From an uncultured Pseudoteredinibacter sp. (GTDB taxonomy: Bacteria > Pseudomonadota > Gammaproteobacteria > Pseudomonadales > Cellvibrionaceae): a DNA stretch of 64,000 bases. Positions within the stretch are counted from its first letter, which is position 1. The number at the start of each line of letters is the position of its first letter. Made by a program: the position numbers and the translations under genes. Below the pieces are notes generated by a model. It had not been told where the DNA came from. It saw nothing but the letters and a program-made list of their open reading frames with translations, and did not search any database. Positions 11,301 through 18,628 of this stretch are shown piece by piece. The stretch lies in NCBI RefSeq assembly GCF_947502065.1, contig NZ_CANMYE010000005.1:1-64000 (forward strand), given 5' to 3'.

Positions 11301-14300
11301 AAGGTCAAACTTCCATAGTGTGCTTCTATGGTGACACTCACATCAGCGCTGCCTGCATCTGAATCGGCTATTTGAATGTCTGTAATATTTAGCGTGGAAT
11401 CTTCATTTAGTGTGTAGTTATCCGAAAATGAAACAGTAGGTGCATTGTTTACCGCTTGTATATTTACATCGATAGCTTGTAGAACCACCGTAATACCGGT
11501 ATTGGAGACAGATAAATCTTGATCGGTAATCTGAATAGAAATTCGATCAACATTGTTACCACTTAGACTCAAGTCTGGGTGCGAATATTCAACGCTATCT
11601 GACAAAGATAAAAAAGTGTTTAAAGTATCTTTATCTGCGCTAATCATATACGCGTTTGTCGCAGAATCATGAGTTATTGACACGTTTGCAGCGTTGTTAA
11701 AATTTAACTGGCCGCCATTTGTAGGCACTAAAGCTAAAGTTAAAATCCCACCTTCTATATCATCAACACTAAAACCGCTAAAATCAATGTTACTTGTCTG
11801 ACCTTCTGTGACCGAAAGGGTGTTCAAGTAGCTTCCACTGGTAGTAGGCGCATCATTCTGAGCGCTGATATCAATAACTATTTGCCCAGTAGTTGTCAGA
11901 GCTGGCCCACCATTACTACCCAAGTCATTCACACTAATAGCAATACTGTCAGCCGACGAGCCAGAGACATTGCTGGCAGGACTGTAATTGAGCGCCTGTA
12001 AACTAGAGTTTACATCGGGTAGGCTGCCCATCACGGTAATCGCTGTAGAATCATTACTTCCTGCAACTACAGTAAGGTTACTTAGATCTAGGTTTAACAA
12101 ACCACCTGTTGTGGTCAGCTCTACTTCCACATTTCCGTTGCTTGCGTCATCTGTAATCGATAAACCATTTATTACATTTAGAGCACTATCTTCGTTTACT
12201 GTAATAGTTGCAGGCGCAGTTATTACAGGAGCGGTATTTTCAATTACATCTACATTAAAACTATCAACATCTGATACAGTTACACTACCTACAACAAAAC
12301 TTACATTGACTTGATCGAGGCCTGCCGTATCACTGTTATAGCTTACATTTCCAGCCGTATTTAAGTAGGCATTAACATCATCAATATTGCCATTGACAAT
12401 AAAACCATTTGCAAAAGTCTGAACACTTACACCTGTGCCCGCTAGGCCGCTAAACTCGCCGTTTGTTGAACTTAATACCACTCGCACAAGCTCACCGGAA
12501 TAGTCAGCATCACTAACTTCTAAACCGCTAAGATCCAAAGCTAAATCTTGATTCAGTAAGGCGGTAGCATCGTTTAATGGTGTTCCTGAATTTACAGGGA
12601 GATCATCGACAGCCGTAATAGTGACAGTACTTTGCTCTACAACAGTGGCCACACCTCCGCTGCCTTGTGCACCACTATTACCATCACTAAAGGTCCAGGA
12701 TAGATTAACACTTGCAGGCGGGGCATCAGAATTGTTCGCATAGGTGATTTGACTGAATATAGCATCGACATCTTGCGAGGTAGGAGTTTCGCCATTGGCG
12801 TCGGTAAAGCTAATAGTTATCCTACCCGCCGTAGAATTATCAACTGTCGCTATCGCTTGTCCATTCTTAATCAGGCTGGCTCCGGCAATGGCAAGCAGGT
12901 CTTCTGAATTTGCCCCCCCTTCGCGCTCTAGCGTTAGACTGGCCCCAGCATAATTACCTTGGCCGGAATTAAGAGCGTCCAGCTCCGCATCGACAATATC
13001 GATGCTTGCGTCTAATACGATCGGCGCTGCGCCTTCTACATAGGTCGGCTTATCATTGATGGTGCTACTCGGTGCAAAACTTTGGTCTAAAACTCCATTG
13101 GCATCCAACTTAAAAACTAACGTTCTGGATTCACCGCTTTCTGAGAAATGACCTATTACGATAATGCTGCCATCCGGCAATACTTCAACGGCCTCAGCAA
13201 CAGAGTAACCACCAATAGGGGACTTATAGACACCGCCATTGGCAAAGCTTGTATCTAAGGCGCCAGATGAGGTGTATTTTACAACCGAAAAATCATTACC
13301 AATCCAACCGGCGGTTATATAACTACCATCAGGCAGAACTTTGACATCCTTTGCATAATCACTGCTGAAAAGTGTCGGCTCGTTAGCTACGCCGTTATTT
13401 CCGAATGAGCTATCAAAACTACCATCCAAATTGGCTCGAACGAGCGTCGAATTGTAATAGCCACTTAGCGTCGAGGAACCGGCAACAACTATTTTACCGT
13501 CACTCTGTTGAATAACAGAATAAAATGCATCTATGCTATTCGTTCCTAAATCATCTCTTACAATATTAAAATTGGGCCCCGCGCTGCCATCTTGTGACAG
13601 GTTAATCATTAAAAAGTCATAGCTGGTATCTATTGAGTGGCCCACTATCACCAAGCTACCATCGGCTAAACGTGTGACGGCTTTTGCCAGGTCTGTATTC
13701 CCGCTAACATCGATACTTAGCTTACCACCATTGCCAAAACTTGGGTCTAATAGACCGGTGCTATCCAGCTTAATGACACCTACATCTCTACCGGCTTCAC
13801 CGACAACAATAATGCTACCATCGGGTTGAACTATGACATCTCTCGCATAGTCATCGGCGTCTGCAAAATCTACCTGTGTATAACCAGAACTACCAAAGCT
13901 ACTGTCTAAGCTACCATCGTCATTCAACCGAGCGACAACAACATCATCAGTGTAGTCATTGCCAAGACTATTCAAGCCTGGCCTACTGCCGACTAATATA
14001 ATTTTTCCATCTGCTTGCACAGTAACAGCAAAGCCTTGTTCGCTTGCAGAGCCCAAATCTAACCTTACAACACCATCTGTGCCAAAACTTTCGTCAGGCG
14101 TACCATCGCTATTGTAGCGAGACAATAGATAATCCCAGTTAGTATCATTGGCATACCCCATGACCAGAACTTTTCCATCTGCCTGTACTAAACCGTCGTT
14201 GATAATATCTATATTGCCGCTAGTATTAACCAGAAGCTTGCCATCAGGTACTTCAAAAGTTGGAGCGGTATTTGGTGCCAGAACAGATGCATAGACTTCA

Positions 14301-14956
14301 GCAAAATTTTCATCGAAAAGATTATTGTAAGCAGAATGATCCTTGCCGTATTCTAAAACCCAGTCACCACCGAGCTCCGAAAATCCTGTAGTATCCTCGC
14401 TAGCAAATACCGCTCGCCCTACAAGATCCGCCAAGCTATCAACAAAATCGTTATTTTCTGAAGCGACATCGCAGCCGTATAAATGAATTGCAGCATTCTC
14501 GGAAAGAAAGTCCTGCCAGCTTGATATTTCTTCTGACCGCGAAGATAAAAGCGCTTGATTGATGGTGTCTGAACCCAACTGAAAACTGCCAGGCTCACCA
14601 TGTCCAATTAAATGAATAGCTTCAATATTGTTCATTGAAGCGATGTGCTGTCCTACAAAGCTTAAGCCCTGTACCTCTACATCGATTACTAGATATTCAA
14701 GATTTCTAGGGCTATTTTCTAATTGATCAATGATCAACTCTAAATCCGCCACATCACTGTTGATAAGTACCAACTCTTTATTATTTGATCCTTCAGCTAT
14801 TAAGCCTAGCATTTCATCAGATACGAGTTGATGATGCCTATCTTCATCTGGCCCCATCACCAGATCGGCCAAGGCCGTATCAGCAGAATACAGAAGCCTC
14901 TTAGCAAGAGGCTCAATTATAGGTTTTCTATATGTGCCGGCCTTAGTAAATTTCAT
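5363..14956 (-). CDS. Giant DUF4347 / delta-60 / cadherin-like repeat protein with C-terminal membrane anchor
   Basis: About 3197 residues. The N-terminus has no Sec signal but carries 'IEPLAKRLLYSADTAL', resembling the LEPR-XLL start of other giant proteobacterial proteins. A DUF4347 domain follows (about 60-215; 'IHLIGHGEPG', 'IHLYGCDVA'), then delta-60 repeats (about 240-620; 'QADGKI', 'D-x-S-F-G'), then some 2300 residues of ~115-135-residue cadherin-like/VCBS-type domains, many starting 'NDAPxI' and containing 'AxDSLSI'. Near the C-terminus comes an Asp/Glu/Asn-rich linker, one hydrophobic segment ('GAGLGLLWWLSRAGSLLAAM') and a Lys/Glu-rich tail. ATG at 14956 is chosen over an upstream TTG at 14977 because it follows AGGCAG and avoids overlapping the previous gene. 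It is fourth in an operon with three HlyD-type genes, so it is the presumed substrate. A long surface adhesin is inferred; the function of DUF4347 is unknown. Confidence 0.85.
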   Translation of the reverse strand: MKFTKAGTYRKPIIEPLAKRLLYSADTALADLVMGPDEDRHHQLVSDEMLGLIAEGSNNKELVLINSDVADLELIIDQLENSPRNLEYLVIDVEVQGLSFVGQHIASMNNIEAIHLIGHGEPGSFQLGSDTINQALLSSRSEEISSWQDFLSENAAIHLYGCDVASENNDFVDSLADLVGRAVFASEDTTGFSELGGDWVLEYGKDHSAYNNLFDENFAEVYASVLAPNTAPTFEVPDGKLLVNTSGNIDIINDGLVQADGKVLVMGYANDTNWDYLLSRYNSDGTPDESFGTDGVVRLDLGSASEQGFAVTVQADGKIILVGSRPGLNSLGNDYTDDVVVARLNDDGSLDSSFGSSGYTQVDFADADDYARDVIVQPDGSIIVVGEAGRDVGVIKLDSTGLLDPSFGNGGKLSIDVSGNTDLAKAVTRLADGSLVIVGHSIDTSYDFLMINLSQDGSAGPNFNIVRDDLGTNSIDAFYSVIQQSDGKIVVAGSSTLSGYYNSTLVRANLDGSFDSSFGNNGVANEPTLFSSDYAKDVKVLPDGSYITAGWIGNDFSVVKYTSSGALDTSFANGGVYKSPIGGYSVAEAVEVLPDGSIIVIGHFSESGESRTLVFKLDANGVLDQSFAPSSTINDKPTYVEGAAPIVLDASIDIVDAELDALNSGQGNYAGASLTLEREGGANSEDLLAIAGASLIKNGQAIATVDNSTAGRITISFTDANGETPTSQDVDAIFSQITYANNSDAPPASVNLSWTFSDGNSGAQGSGGVATVVEQSTVTITAVDDLPVNSGTPLNDATALLNQDLALDLSGLEVSDADYSGELVRVVLSSTNGEFSGLAGTGVSVQTFANGFIVNGNIDDVNAYLNTAGNVSYNSDTAGLDQVNVSFVVGSVTVSDVDSFNVDVIENTAPVITAPATITVNEDSALNVINGLSITDDASNGNVEVELTTTGGLLNLDLSNLTVVAGSNDSTAITVMGSLPDVNSSLQALNYSPASNVSGSSADSIAISVNDLGSNGGPALTTTGQIVIDISAQNDAPTTSGSYLNTLSVTEGQTSNIDFSGFSVDDIEGGILTLALVPTNGGQLNFNNAANVSITHDSATNAYMISADKDTLNTFLSLSDSVEYSHPDLSLSGNNVDRISIQITDQDLSVSNTGITVVLQAIDVNIQAVNNAPTVSFSDNYTLNEDSTLNITDIQIADSDAGSADVSVTIEAHYGSLTLTQTMGVNSNGSLITQQDGSTIYRLTIVGSVDAINNVIGSLQYTPNQDFYGNGVDSIKVAVNDQGNTGGPAWTASKVATLNIIPTPDPATNTGTIPSELNVTEDQSSPIDLSSLEFSDPDWDVSTSQYTLTLSTSGGGNLNVNSTLPITIQNSGSNSVIVSGRLADLNQLLNDTTSITYLHGVENTNGIAADTLSISLEQVSSDNLAVQQIADIDINIAAQNDAPSITLPTQISATADQNQPLNGISVEDVDAGSANVSLRLAVETGSLFLTQTTGLTVISVVFTNANGDTVNGFELSGSIDDINQALNSLTYTAASNPVGAGADSLSIIINDGGNSGGAALESSHVLDIDVSPQASDPSNSGTLPSILTAIEDTLSPLDLSTVVLVDPDGSASNYQLTLSTNNGQLQVNSATGLTVNLVSSVTVQLSGSLSDLNAWLSNSNGLLYQHNTEHSFGNAVDSLSLSISEGPGFGTSFDLGSSDINISAVNDLATLTTPSSISLLEDSSQSVTGIAINDVDSDSFHIELSVQQGSLNIVGLDVGLLSAGGNGSDFIRLSGKLSDLQQALNNLNYSGPANLNGNQADQITVQLSEENGGTIDNVLSQTIDVNISADNDAPVISAPTTVSVTSGDSIALAGISISDADAASAQISVSVGITQGTLQLGQTTGLAVNPVSFTDGSGNTVTGIELIGSIIDINTALASLSLDSPSGLSTTVTETLTIIANDLGNSGGVAQETSATVSVTISAAQVMTDPSNSGTLPSVLTVVEDTLSPLDLSTIVLVDPDGSASNYQLTLSSNNGQLQVNSATGLTVNLVSPGTVQLRGSLSDLNAWLSNSNGLLYQHNTEHSFGNAADSLSVSISEGPGFGTSIDLGSSDIDISAVNDLATLSTPSSINLSEDSSQVVAGIAINDVDSDSFHVELSVQQGNLNIVGLDVGLLSAGSNNSDFIRLSGSLSELQQALDNLNYNSPANLNGNQADQITVQLSEENSGTIDNVLSQTIDVNISADNDAPIISAPTSTSVTSGDSIILSGISISDVDAGSAQISVSVGITQGTLQLGQTTGLAVNPVSFTDGSGNTVTGIELIGSIIDINTALASLSLDSPSGLSTTVTETLTIIANDLGNSGGVAQETSATVSVTINAVATGADPNNVGGLPSRFTVVEDVRSPLDLSVVEIQDADTSASTYQLTIQASNGELSVSDTTNLTVVFTNAGIVQLSGALADINNWLNNSSGLNYIHSIENNYGPAADSISLSIAEGPSFTTEIALGSVAVDITAVNDIAIITTDTSISLIESSNRDIAVSLSDVDGEEYNIQISSQQGNIYIKNVSPSLITSGENNSNQLGLSGSLAEVQAALSSLSYISPSISVDTLEDQITISVVEINSGSAVNTTNESIDIVILANNEAPQISAPSTIEINTESQLITEIALSDGDAGVSNLELSITISGGSIEISPQGQASVQASSSEEAIVLQGNIIDLNATLQTLIYKNSFEHQENESLQITINDLGSSGGQAKSDSVFITLDLKPSNIAPDSENSLIVIDEDQGYILSLDQFVYIDKYNDSLSIVEVDAGAMSGQLFLNGEKLSDKQTIDPQEITNGNLSYQPASDQNGIALDSIRFRVADSFGEWSEGYTIQINVEAVNDLPSNIGELPENREEQALSWFDVSLEKISAQDIDAYDTELQLRISLVGNGEIEAKMASDLRLIEKSSETIVLSGTLEAINRFLDDQASIKARSTDNLEQNMRISVEINDMGNTGKGDSFWVSLANAEVSIVPFLAPVIDLKSDLDETPENENPVNKDSNIPRVEQTERSDNDNLQDESIVPEVQINTKLDPEPRLVLNSFDIDELNEVVAPPSSLEGEDIYRDNQQEQYDKMKSKLALSKAMSEEVAAYNKAAYQFTDDARDRNSDNSENNEEDSATATIGKVFGAGAGLGLLWWLSRAGSLLAAMISIRPLWNEIDPLPILSRNKSASKGRAEKPKEEESSND
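7873..10230 (-). repeat. Tandem 1179-bp (393-residue) super-repeat inside the giant gene
   Basis: Two adjacent copies, about 7873-9051 and 9052-10230, each encode three consecutive cadherin-like domains beginning 'DPSNSGTLPS'. The segments near 7906-8188 and 9085-9367 are almost base-identical at an offset of exactly 1179. A third, clearly diverged copy seems to start at about 7872 and run to lower coordinates ('DPNNVGGLPS'). This points to recent in-frame duplication. Confidence 0.85.
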
Positions 14957-14964
14957 ATTGCTGC

Positions 14965-16458
14965 CTATAAAGCACAAGGGCTAACAGAAACAGCTGAATT
15001 TTTCGCGATGACTGACAACCAGCTATTTTGAGTTTCACTTTTAGCTCTTGACTCCAAAAAGTTTTCTGCTTTAAACCGCTCTACAATTTCGGCCTCTACT
15101 TTACCCACCGTTAATTCTGATAATCTTGATTTGGCTGCGGATTTTTTACTATATAAACCAAACGAAATTCGTCCTGAATTATCACCCTTAGCGATCAAAA
15201 ACATATCATTCAGGCCTTGAGACTTCAGCTCGCCAACATCCGCAAGACGATAGTTTCTAGCTGTACTTAAGACCATAAACTGACTTGCAACAGAGTGATC
15301 TTTGAGCTTAGCCTCAAGACCATATTCCTTTAATTCTTCACGCGTCTCGTTCAAGCTTCTCGAATTACTAAATGGGCCAAATCGATAGCAAGTCAAAGGA
15401 GGGTCGCTCTGCTTTAACCTAGAATCAGTTTTGATTAATCTTAATTCACTGGGTTCATCACTGGCTTTTTCGGATATCGAACTTGATGTCGGTCTTTCCT
15501 TGAGCTGCTTACGAGATGATTCACTAATTTCACCATCTGATACTGAGCCAGAAGAGTTTGCTAAAGTCAGATCGGGCTTCGCCAAGCTTTCACTAACTGC
15601 CGCCTCCGTATCTTTTACTGCAATATAAGTTTCTGGATCAACTGTCGAGGAAAACTTTATTCGACATCTAACTCCAGCAGGAATAGTGAGCTCATCGTTT
15701 TGCAAGCTCAGCCGCACGCTAAATGTCGAGCTAGGTGCATCTGCAACCTTATCAACCAAACTAATTTGCGCTTCATAATTCGGTTGATAAGCATCTACAC
15801 TTAAACCCACAGAGGCAAGCTGACCAATTTCTAGCCGCCCCATAAGCTCAACAGGAAGAATGGCCTGCACATGCAATGGATTAAGCTGCGCAACACGTAC
15901 GATTGGATTCTCGTCAACAAATTCGCCAACAGATTTATATCGCTCCATCACTACACCATCTATCGGGCTCAATATGGTTTTTCTACCAACAATCGCTTTG
16001 GCCTGATCGTACTCTAGCTGCGCCAGTTGATAGTTTTCTTTTTCTTGCTTTAATCTAAACTCTGCTATTTTTGAATCTGTTCTAATTTGATCTAAATCTT
16101 GCTCGGATATTGCTGAAGTACTTGCAAGAACACTATTACGCTGATCCGTTCGCTGGCCAAACTCCGACATCAATTGATGCAAATTCATCGAGGTTTTTGA
16201 GTTCGCCTGGAACCTCTTTAACAACATAGCTTTTTGCTCGACACTGGATTCCAACTTGGCGATAACTTGCCCTTTACTAACCGCCTGGCCTCTATCTACA
16301 GTTATCTTGTCAAGAACCCCGGGAACTGGACTCCCAATATCACTGATGAGACTGGGCTCCAACATGCAGTCATACTCTTCTTCTAATAAGTTAAATTGTG
16401 CTGCAGCTTCCAGGCACTGGATCGAAAAAACCATTGCTATTATTCTTTTGATTTTCAT
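14965..16458 (-). CDS. HlyD/RND-type periplasmic adaptor with C-terminal SPOR-like domain
   Basis: 497 residues. A short signal peptide (MKIKRIIAMVFSIQC...) is followed by a biotinyl-lipoyl-like half ('GSPVPGVLDKITVDRGQAVSKGQ'), an alpha-helical hairpin (about 70-150), the second lipoyl half ('SPIDGVVMERYKSVGEFVDE') and a beta-barrel region. After a low-complexity Ser-rich linker (about 290-345) the C-terminus (about 350-470) has the 'CYRFGPFSN ... LKEYGLEAKL' pattern of a SPOR-like peptidoglycan-binding domain, unusual for an adaptor. ATG at 16458 follows AGGA. It starts 4 bases after the M50-HlyD gene and ends 8 bases before the giant gene. It probably bridges inner membrane, cell wall and an outer-membrane channel during export; no partner channel is encoded nearby. 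Confidence 0.8.
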   Translation of the reverse strand: MKIKRIIAMVFSIQCLEAAAQFNLLEEEYDCMLEPSLISDIGSPVPGVLDKITVDRGQAVSKGQVIAKLESSVEQKAMLLKRFQANSKTSMNLHQLMSEFGQRTDQRNSVLASTSAISEQDLDQIRTDSKIAEFRLKQEKENYQLAQLEYDQAKAIVGRKTILSPIDGVVMERYKSVGEFVDENPIVRVAQLNPLHVQAILPVELMGRLEIGQLASVGLSVDAYQPNYEAQISLVDKVADAPSSTFSVRLSLQNDELTIPAGVRCRIKFSSTVDPETYIAVKDTEAAVSESLAKPDLTLANSSGSVSDGEISESSRKQLKERPTSSSISEKASDEPSELRLIKTDSRLKQSDPPLTCYRFGPFSNSRSLNETREELKEYGLEAKLKDHSVASQFMVLSTARNYRLADVGELKSQGLNDMFLIAKGDNSGRISFGLYSKKSAAKSRLSELTVGKVEAEIVERFKAENFLESRAKSETQNSWLSVIAKNSAVSVSPCAL

Positions 16459-16462
16459 ATTC

Positions 16463-18628
16463 CTATATAGATACTAATTTCTCTGAGAATGTCTGTTTGA
16501 ACTTTCTCGAGAGCAATTCATATAATGATGCTTCTTCAAAGTTCAACTTTATAAAGGCGCGATCCCCAATTACACTTTGCTTTAACGATGGCAACTTTAT
16601 TTCTAGGATAATGAGCTCTCTATTGCTCACATAGCTACCTTTGCTGTTATCAAATTGAGATATAATTTGCCCTCCATTTTGAAGTGATAATGCCTCATGA
16701 GGAAGATTTAGAGTTGCTTTGGGAAATACTTTTATGAGCTCGCCTTGATGCTCTTCAAATGGCCGGCTGGCCAACCTTACTGTTACAGACTTTAACTTAT
16801 CTCTAATAAGCTTTAGGTAGTCTTGATTAACTGCAGCTCTTATCAGGGTTTCTTGGTCTTTTAACACATATGCAATTAGCTGACCTTTTTCAAACCAGCG
16901 CCCCTGCAAAAGGTAGTCATCCGACAACACCAGCTTTCCATCACTATGGCTTTTAACTTCTAGCTTACCCAGCAAGCTCCTTAATGCACCAAGAGCTTCC
17001 TTTTGAGCCTTAATTTCCTCAGCAAAATCAAGCCTCTGCTTTCTTTCCTTGAATGAGGCAAAATAGTTTGTTTCTAAGATTTTCAGTTTCGAGTTTTCGA
17101 GAGAAATCCTGCGCTTTAGATCCTCTGACTCTAATCGAAATAGTAGTTCTCCAGAAGAAAGCTCAGCACCATTATTTATATGAGCTGACCTTAAACGAGA
17201 ATACTGAGGCGCAAGCACCTTGGAGTTGTGGTCAGCCCAGCTTACCCCCTGAATAGTTTTGCTATTTTTCAATGGGATATAGAAAATAACAATCATAGTG
17301 GCAGCTATCGCCAAACCTACCCTAAATGCCGCTATTTTTGATTTCGGTCCTTGCAAAACATCCTGAATAATAAATTCATAGAAACTGATTAACGGTTTAA
17401 TCAGTTGCTGATAAACCAGAAAGCAAGATAATATTACACCAACCGCGAAAAACGTTTCGATAAGATACGATGCGATAACATATGAGAGTATAAGCCGGAA
17501 AATTATTGTACAGTGGCCAAATATTAACAGTATTTTTTTTATTTCATCGGCTTCTATTTGCGTTATAGGTTTTGCAAATATCAAATTTTTATAAAAAAAT
17601 TTGCAGTATCTTCTAGATCTGTCAAAAAGATCTGGTATTTCAACCATATCTTCGAGTACAAAATAGCCATCAAATTTGAGAAGCGGGTTTGCATTGAAAA
17701 ATACACTCGATGCGAAACCGACTACCGCCAAGCCAAGGCATGCATGCTGAATTATCTCATTTGAACTCAATAAATAGATGCTCAAAGCAATGCAGGAAAG
17801 CAATAACTCAGTGTAGATCCCAGCTAGGCTGATCATTATACGCTGCCACTTGCTATTCAAAGTCCAAGCTGCACTCGCATCGACATAGGGTATTGGCATA
17901 AATACCATTACTGTTAAGCCACACTCTACAGAAGGCTTGCCATAGCTTTTTAAACAAACACCGTGCGCTAGTTCGTGAATGAACTTCAAAAATATATAAC
18001 TTGCTATAAGTAGAAGCGCATTATTGGCTAAGTAATTCTCCGCCTCATAAAGATCACTTTTTATGTCAACGTAGCTCCCGATCGCAAATAAACAAGTCAA
18101 TACTATGAAAGCGAGACCGCTCCATAATAATGGCTTAGCTAGGAAAAACGGGAGCTTCTCTAAAAACCATTCAAACAAACTATTAGGGTTAAATAGAGGG
18201 ATTTTTATAGCTAAAGGATTAAATAGATGCTCTGTATTACTACTTTTTCTTTCACGTTCTTTCTGTTGAAGAAAATCAGACGTATTGAGGTTTACTCCCG
18301 GGGCTAATATCTTGAGCTCTAGTAATCTCGATATTGTTTCAACCATATCCGATTGACTATATTTTTCATCTTGCTTGTAGTTGCTCAGATATGTGTAGAT
18401 GTCTTTTACACTGCGCGATCCGTCAAATTGGCTAATGATATTGAATGTTTTTTTATTAACACGTATAGCTTGCTTGCGCGCAGTGTCTGATAGCACATAC
18501 CAAGGTTCACCGCGGAACGAATGGAAACTTACGTCTACGTGTGCGTACAATTGTGGCTTATAGCCTGAAACCCGATTCCACTGCGTGTTTTGGCCAGGCA
18601 GATCTTCAAAAAACGGCGTAGTTTCCAT
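16463..18628 (-). CDS. PqqD-like / M50 site-2 protease / HlyD fusion protein
   Basis: 721 residues. The N-terminal ~110 residues match a PqqD-like winged-helix domain ('WYVLSDTARKQAIRVN', 'FDGSRSVKDIY'). Several membrane segments follow, holding the zinc-protease motif HELAH at 218-222 and the second M50 motif 'NPLLKFDGY' at 314-322, so the metalloprotease active site looks intact. After a last membrane segment (about 430-450) a HlyD-type domain (about 455-700) has lipoyl halves and a short coiled coil. ATG directly abuts the stop of the GAF-HlyD gene (TAG-ATG). The PqqD domain may bind a peptide leader, and the M50 domain may cut a membrane-anchored substrate; the adjacent giant protein, with one C-terminal membrane segment, is the obvious candidate. 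That link is inference. Confidence 0.85.
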   Translation of the reverse strand: METTPFFEDLPGQNTQWNRVSGYKPQLYAHVDVSFHSFRGEPWYVLSDTARKQAIRVNKKTFNIISQFDGSRSVKDIYTYLSNYKQDEKYSQSDMVETISRLLELKILAPGVNLNTSDFLQQKERERKSSNTEHLFNPLAIKIPLFNPNSLFEWFLEKLPFFLAKPLLWSGLAFIVLTCLFAIGSYVDIKSDLYEAENYLANNALLLIASYIFLKFIHELAHGVCLKSYGKPSVECGLTVMVFMPIPYVDASAAWTLNSKWQRIMISLAGIYTELLLSCIALSIYLLSSNEIIQHACLGLAVVGFASSVFFNANPLLKFDGYFVLEDMVEIPDLFDRSRRYCKFFYKNLIFAKPITQIEADEIKKILLIFGHCTIIFRLILSYVIASYLIETFFAVGVILSCFLVYQQLIKPLISFYEFIIQDVLQGPKSKIAAFRVGLAIAATMIVIFYIPLKNSKTIQGVSWADHNSKVLAPQYSRLRSAHINNGAELSSGELLFRLESEDLKRRISLENSKLKILETNYFASFKERKQRLDFAEEIKAQKEALGALRSLLGKLEVKSHSDGKLVLSDDYLLQGRWFEKGQLIAYVLKDQETLIRAAVNQDYLKLIRDKLKSVTVRLASRPFEEHQGELIKVFPKATLNLPHEALSLQNGGQIISQFDNSKGSYVSNRELIILEIKLPSLKQSVIGDRAFIKLNFEEASLYELLSRKFKQTFSEKLVSI

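Noticed and set aside
14957..14977. TTG start giving the giant protein seven extra residues
   Set aside because: It overlaps the upstream gene and lacks a ribosome binding site; the ATG at 14956 is better placed.
16463..18628. Annotating the M50-HlyD fusion as an ordinary efflux adaptor
   Set aside because: HELAH and NPLLKFDGY in the membrane region show an intact site-2-protease domain, so a plain adaptor call would miss its main feature.
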